64,000 nt of DNA from positions 14,009,410-14,073,409 of the forward strand of contig JAJEKV010000008.1 in the NCBI GenBank assembly GCA_021234155.1, in the 5' to 3' direction. The notes under the pieces were generated by a model. The model searched no databases. It saw only the letters and a program-made list of their open reading frames with translations, and had not been told where the DNA came from. This DNA is from Isoetes taiwanensis. Taxonomy: Eukaryota > Streptophyta > Lycopodiopsida > Isoetales > Isoetaceae. Below, piece by piece: positions 59,331 through 64,000 of this stretch (the stretch's first letter is position 1; each line of letters opens with the position of its first letter). A program made the position numbers and the translations under genes.

Positions 59331-61068
59331 AACGCAAACATAGGTAAATGTTATGGGCCTAAATATTAATTACTAAAAAGCACAATAACATCAAGACAAA
59401 CAAATTATTCCCATTGCAAACAACTATGAGTACATTTTGTAATCTCAATTCCCTGCCAATTCAAAGAATTTGGAGCCCTATTATGGCTGGCCCAATATGC
59501 AGGATTCCTGCTGCTGCATGGAACACATAGACTGTTGAGGGACTTGTATTATGTACTGCATTTGTTGTAATTGAAGTCCTCAGAGGTGATTTGTGGAGTA
59601 AAGATCGCTTCAATGATTCTCAGATTCTCGAACTCTTGAGTGCAAAGTTACCATCATTCGATATTGCTCGCATCGATTTAATGAAAGAGCATCGCCTTTG
59701 TCGATCCGCATCCACCGGTCAACCACTAATCTAGGATAATTCAGGCCTCGAACGTCTATTTTCCCATCTCCCCAAATTGGAGAACGAGGTATGCAACTCA
59801 TAAAATCATCCTCATCCCCTGTGGACAAATAATGCACATGATGTTACCTATATTGAAGGTTGGCATTAAGCAAATAAGTCTAACAAATGATCCTTACCAA
59901 GACATCTTGGCCTTTTAGATCTCAATAGCAGTGAAATGATCCTTACCAAGACATCTTGGCCTTTTAGATCTCAATAGCAGTGATGGATGAGAAGAAAGGT
60001 ATGGTGCCAAGGGTTCTATTTCCCACAATGATACCCTTCTTTGTCTTTGTCCTGCAGTTGATTCATCCCACCCAACCTGCAAGATTCATCCCACCCAACC
60101 TGCAAGTGGATTAAAATATCACATATTCGTATGGCCAATAATATTCATTGATTTCGTAATTTGGCCTCCTACAATGAAAGAATACATACCTTTAGGGAAC
60201 AGGGAACGCCAGGATGAGTTTGGCCACCTGATTGGATCAAGGTGATTGTCCCCATGTACCAGTTCAATACATTATGAGTTTAACTTTTAAAGTGTTACCC
60301 ATCATAATTAATGCGTAAAATAAGCTCCACTTGTGCCTCGCTTAAGAAGGGTTAGCACAATAGACCATTACCTTTGGGTACTCGAGTCCTCTATTTCTAG
60401 TTCCATTCTGAACCGCATGCCCACCGAAACTTGTTTATGGTAGACTGCTGTGTTGTACTTGGACAGGGGAATGACAAACTCGGAAGGACTCGCCCTGAAA
60501 TTTTCAAACCCTACCAGATTTACAGAAACTGTATCTATATGTGCACTTTAGGATGAAAGCTAAACCTTGGATTATAAAACGGCTGTTAGTAGCAGCAGCA
60601 TGAGCTGCAGCAGCAAGAACTAAGCATGCTGTCTTTTGACAATAATGACGATGGCATATTGATCTGCTGCCTATTTGCACGTCGGATTCACAGAAGAAGC
60701 TGCCCACTTTCATCCCTGATTAACAAGATATGAATGTAAGAATTCTGATGGTTACAGACAGATATTGCATCCACAAGAACAAACACATGTCAAAACAATA
60801 TGAGAAGCTTGTACAAGAACATAAAGGTACACCTTAAAAACAGGACAATATTTTGCAGATCCGGCTATGCCGAATACTATGTGTGCAAGCCCTGTTTCGT
60901 GCCCTAATGTATGTGGCCAGTCTTCAAATGAAGATCTTAGTGCAATGCTATTAGATTTGAGCTCAGCTTCATCTGAATCTTGATCCACGACCTCCAAGTT
61001 CCAATCACTTGACTTGATCAAGAGCCTACAACTCACCGGAATGCTATCAAGCAGCTCCAAAATGCCCA
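59331..61068. other. Noncoding part of cassette copy 2
   Basis: Counterpart of 40606-42300, with the same 48-bp and 26-bp direct repeats (59886-59982, about 60060-60110). The minus-strand frames at 60504-60713 and 60752-61060 are unassigned. Confidence 0.45.
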
Positions 61069-61560
61069 GAGAGATTCAGTATGGCAACACAGATCCTGGA
61101 CAACCAATCTGAATTCCAAAGTGCCCACGCAAGTAGAAGCTAAAGACCATATGATTCCTGGAAGAAATGCAAATAATATCATACAATCTAGTATCCAAAT
61201 CCTTCACGAGCCTACAAGCAGCCCAACCGGATCCCAGCACAACAACTCTGGGCTTTTCGTTAGGTTTTGTCTCGTCTCAAGAAGTCTACCGGCATGTGCT
61301 TTCTCAAAGCTAGGATCAACATGATCGACCTCTGAAGGAACTGCCGAAACAGCAGTAGGGTTTGACTGAAAAATTCCTGCAGGCGAACTGGTAAAGGGCG
61401 GCATAATGTGGGCAAATTTTTTTGGGGCAAAAGGGGAGCGATCTACGGGCTTGCAGAGAAGGATTGCCCAGCTATGCCTCATACCCAAATCGAAGAAATT
61501 GTACTGCAGATCGAAGAACATAGACGATTGGAGAGGGCACCGCTTCAAATTATGGGGTCA
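61069..61560 (-). pseudogene. Alternative NAD(P)H dehydrogenase (NDA-type) first exon, copy 2
   Basis: The minus-strand frame reads [20 protein letters not shown] and, after a one-base shift, [20 protein letters not shown], then [18 protein letters not shown] and, after a short gap, [11 protein letters not shown]. This is the Rossmann NAD-binding start (GxGWAxxRxxKxLD..[29 protein letters not shown]) of plant type II alternative NAD(P)H dehydrogenases, internal NDA group, which bypass complex I in mitochondria. Residues equivalent to TPLL are missing. No downstream exon is found, so it is a fragment. It lies opposite in orientation to the LRR, SDR and callose synthase pieces. Confidence 0.75.
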
Positions 61561-61633
61561 GGAGGGCACGATTTACCCTAAGCATTCTAAGAGAACCCTA
61601 AAGTAATAGATCTCGAGCCTTGCATGCCATATT

Positions 61634-61830
61634 TACTTTTTTTTTTTTTAAGGGGTTAAACCATTGTCTGTCTGTGCCATAAAAAAATAATGAAAGCTGA
61701 TACAAGACTCTGGGATGACGATAAGACATCAATGGAATACACCACAAAATCATAGCAAAAACCTTAGTGAAAAAAACATACAAAAATACAAAAGTAACCC
61801 CCTGTTATTATGCTACATATTCTATGTACA
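61634..61830 (-). mobile_element. LINE-like 3' end with poly(A), copy 2
   Basis: T-run at about 61637-61649 and the same downstream sequence as 42918-43130. Confidence 0.55.
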
Positions 61831-62159
61831 TTCTCGCCAAAGAAGATGTGGAAAAGGAAGGAAGGTTCCCCGCCGATTATTAGGATGAAATAAGGATCAC
61901 CCGATGAAGCCACGATCCTTGTTGCTCAAAATCAAAGCAGAGAAATCCCTTCTACTGGCTCCAATTTAGTCGTTGTCGCCCTTTACCCATCCCTCCACCA
62001 TCCAAAAAAGAACATGGCGATCTCCTCGCATGGCCGAATGTAAGCAAAAGGCAGGCCTGGATGGGCATTACCAGAGGGCAAAGCCCTAAGTGGGCCAAGT
62101 GAAAGCGCCGGCCCAAGAACTCTCTAAACCATGATTTCCAATAATTCCGGATTGTAGTT

Positions 62160-63621
62160 TCACGATCTCTGTCTTTCTTTACGGGAAGTTATACCTGGCG
62201 CTAAGTGGCATGGAGAAATTACTGGTTAGAAATGCATGTAAGCAGCAATGTTCCACTTGAGGCAGCCTTGGCATCTCAATCTTTGGTGCAGATTGGTCTT
62301 TTAATGGTCTCCCAATGATCATGGAGATTGGTCTTGAAAGAGGGTTTTGTACAGCTTTAGTGATTTTATTATAATGCAGTCACAATTGGCTTCGGTTTCT
62401 TTACCTTCTCTCTTGTGACAAAGCTGCATTACTGTGGGCATACAATCATTCATGGTGGGCCGAAGTACGGGCCCACAGGTAGAGGCTTTGTAGTTTGGTA
62501 TAAAAAGTATGCCAAAAATCCGTTTATATTCTAGGAGCCATTTCATCAAAGGAATAGAGCAGCTCATGCTGTTAATTATTTATAGTGCCTATAGCCCATC
62601 TATAAAAGGTGATGTTGTATACATTTTGGTTACCTTTTCCATGTGGTTCTTGGTTGCTAGCTGGTTATTTGCTCCATTTTTGTTCAACTCATCCGGATTT
62701 GAGTGGCAAAAGATTGTGGATGATTGGAATAAATGGATCAACTATCGGGGAGGCATAGAAGTTCCAGCATCAAAGAGTGGGAAATCATGGTGAGATGAAG
62801 AGCAAGACTATATGAATAATGTAGGCCTTAGAGGCAAGTTTATGGAGATAATACTGAATATTTGTTTTCTTCTGTACAATATGGACTCGTTTACCATTTG
62901 CATGTTGCAAACGGCCATAAGAGTTTAACTGTAAGCACGAAACCCTTTTGGTATTGCCATGGATTTTTATCAATTAGTTGAGCTTTGAATCATCATTGTC
63001 TTGCAGATTTATGGTCTCTTGTGGCTCGTTGTTGGGGCTGTGCTCATTGTGTTGAAGGTTGTATTTTTTGTCATATGCTATTATTTGTTGTTTGTATCTT
63101 TTGTAATTTTCTGAGATTGAGCTTGTCTTTGCATATGTAGATTGTCTCAATGGGTAGAAAAAGATTCAGTGGTGACCTTCGGCTGATGTTCAGATTACTA
63201 AAGGCTCTGCAGTTTGTTGGATTAGTTTCAATCATAATTATTCTTTTTGTGGTGGTCGATTTAACTCTAGGTGACCTTTTTGTCAGCATTCTTGCATTCC
63301 AACAGGCTAGACATTATTGCAGGTAATTATAGAGCCATGTTCTTTGATTAAGTATGCAATGTGCAGTCTGACTGAAATTACAATCAACAGATTAGTCGTG
63401 CAGCAAAACCATTACTTATGCGTTTCAGCACTTGGGATTATGTAAGATCTCTTGCTCGAGCATATGAATTTGTTATGGCGTTAGTCCTTTTTACCCCAGT
63501 TGCCATCCTTGCTTGGTTTCCCTTTGTATCTGAGTTTCAAACATGCCTACTATTTAATCAAGCATTTAGTAGAGGATTGCAAATATCCAGGATTCTTGCT
63601 GGAAGAAAGAAAAAGACGTAA
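62160..63621 (+). pseudogene. Callose synthase C-terminal exons, copy 2
   Basis: In order: FLYGKLYLALSGMEKLL (62190), MIMEIGLERGF, QLASV..FTFSLVTKLHYCG, GPTGRGFVV, LYSRSHFIKGIEQLMLLI, FSMWFLVASWLFAPFLF, GFEWQKIVDDWNKWINYRGG (62.7 kb). Later exons read RLMFRLLKALQFVGLVSIII, TLGDLFVSILAF (about 63.25 kb), then VRSLARAYEFVMALVLFTPV, LAWFPFVSEFQT and FSRGLQISRILAGRKK. This is the multi-transmembrane C-terminus of plant 1,3-beta-glucan synthase, which makes callose at the plasma membrane. Conserved Trp codons appear as TGA (after KSGKSW) and TAG (after the PTG equivalent), and one base is shifted near 62275. The catalytic centre and the N-terminal two thirds are absent. A duplicated or captured fragment. 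Confidence 0.88.
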
Positions 63622-64000
63622 ATGGACCATAGCGGCTGTGTTCTGGAAGTATTGTGTTGTACCATATCAACCTTTTTTCTAGCGCCAGAGTTCAAAGGAA
63701 GGTAACATTGATTGTCAGAAGGAAACCCTTGAATGGTGTTGTCTTTTAAGGATATTATATTGAAAAGAAGATTACAAGTGTACCATAAAATAGGAATGCC
63801 TTCTGAGAAGGCATGGAGGTGTGTTGATTGGTGAACTAGAAAGATGTTATTCATGTCACATTTGCCATATTATCATGTGGCTCTCTATAAAATGTATAAA
63901 ATTCTTTTGAGACCGGTCTTTCGATTATTTTCTAATCAGTTAATGAAAACTTTGCTACCTCATTTTTGCCATTCCAGACTGCAAGCGTCTGCACAGCTAG
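63622..64000. other. Sequence downstream of callose synthase fragment, to window end
   Basis: No gene. It matches copy 1 up to about 63965, after which alignment is uncertain. Confidence 0.4.

Larger units (their letters stand above)
56787..63965. repeat. Multi-fragment cassette, copy 2
   Basis: Second copy of 38067-45275, in the same order and orientation. Identity is very high apart from differences centred on CAG/CTG and homopolymers. The right end is cut by or close to the window edge. Confidence 0.95.

Noticed and set aside
38067-63965. RIP- or deamination-type hypermutation to explain CAG/CTG divergence
   Set aside because: The observed changes are insertions, deletions and mixed substitutions (CAG to CG, CTG to CCG, CAG to CAAAG), not C-to-T or G-to-A transitions.

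Overview
The window looks like nuclear DNA of a vascular plant. The evidence is GT-AG introns, a telo-box, plant-type callose synthase, sterol methyltransferase, alternative NAD(P)H dehydrogenase and LRR-kinase exons, a CACTA transposon, LINEs and MITEs. I cannot name the species. The long repeat-rich introns and the DUF7869-type element would fit a fern, gymnosperm or early-diverging lineage, but that is a guess. Coding density is very low. I see one near-intact host gene: a minus-strand NDUFAF3/Mth938-type complex I assembly factor at 32247-35069, with six exons whose splice phases agree except for one base.

Layout. 1-13.1 kb: ORF-poor sequence with a GC-rich island, an orphan GH51 arabinofuranosidase exon, a 765-bp tandem duplication and LINE remnants. 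13.1-21.5 kb: an 8.4-kb element with terminal inverted repeats. It carries two divergent, frame-damaged genes: a DUF7869-type protein on the minus strand, and on the plus strand a spliced gene with ParB-like and beta-class DNA methyltransferase signatures. About 25 copies of the 16-bp palindrome GGTATAAATTTATACC lie in its noncoding parts. 21.5-25.7 kb: a retrotransposon gag remnant, then a 1.7-kb polypyrimidine tract. 25.8-30.2 kb: a non-autonomous CACTA element (CCT target duplication) holding a LINE fragment and a MITE. 30.4-31.1 kb: a foldback hairpin. 32.2-36.3 kb: the NDUFAF3-like gene and a truncated sterol methyltransferase fragment. 38.1-45.3 kb and 56.8-64.0 kb: two copies of one cassette of gene fragments (LRR receptor, atypical SDR, nested hairpin, alternative NAD(P)H dehydrogenase, LINE tail, callose synthase C-terminus). 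Between the copies lie LINE remnants, an RS-rich protein exon, a minisatellite and three 0.8-kb tandem units.

Most interesting system. The 8.4-kb element joins a probable transposase-like protein, a ParB-like/DNA-methyltransferase protein and a phased array of perfect palindromes. The simplest inference is that the palindromes are binding or modification sites for an element-encoded protein, much as parS sites serve ParB. This is untested.

Caution on sequence quality. The two cassette copies differ almost only at CAG/CTG triplets, and the changes are not simple deaminations. That pattern points to basecalling error at CHG-methylated cytosines, and possibly to a false or very recent duplication. 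Many frameshifts in this window may therefore be artefacts.
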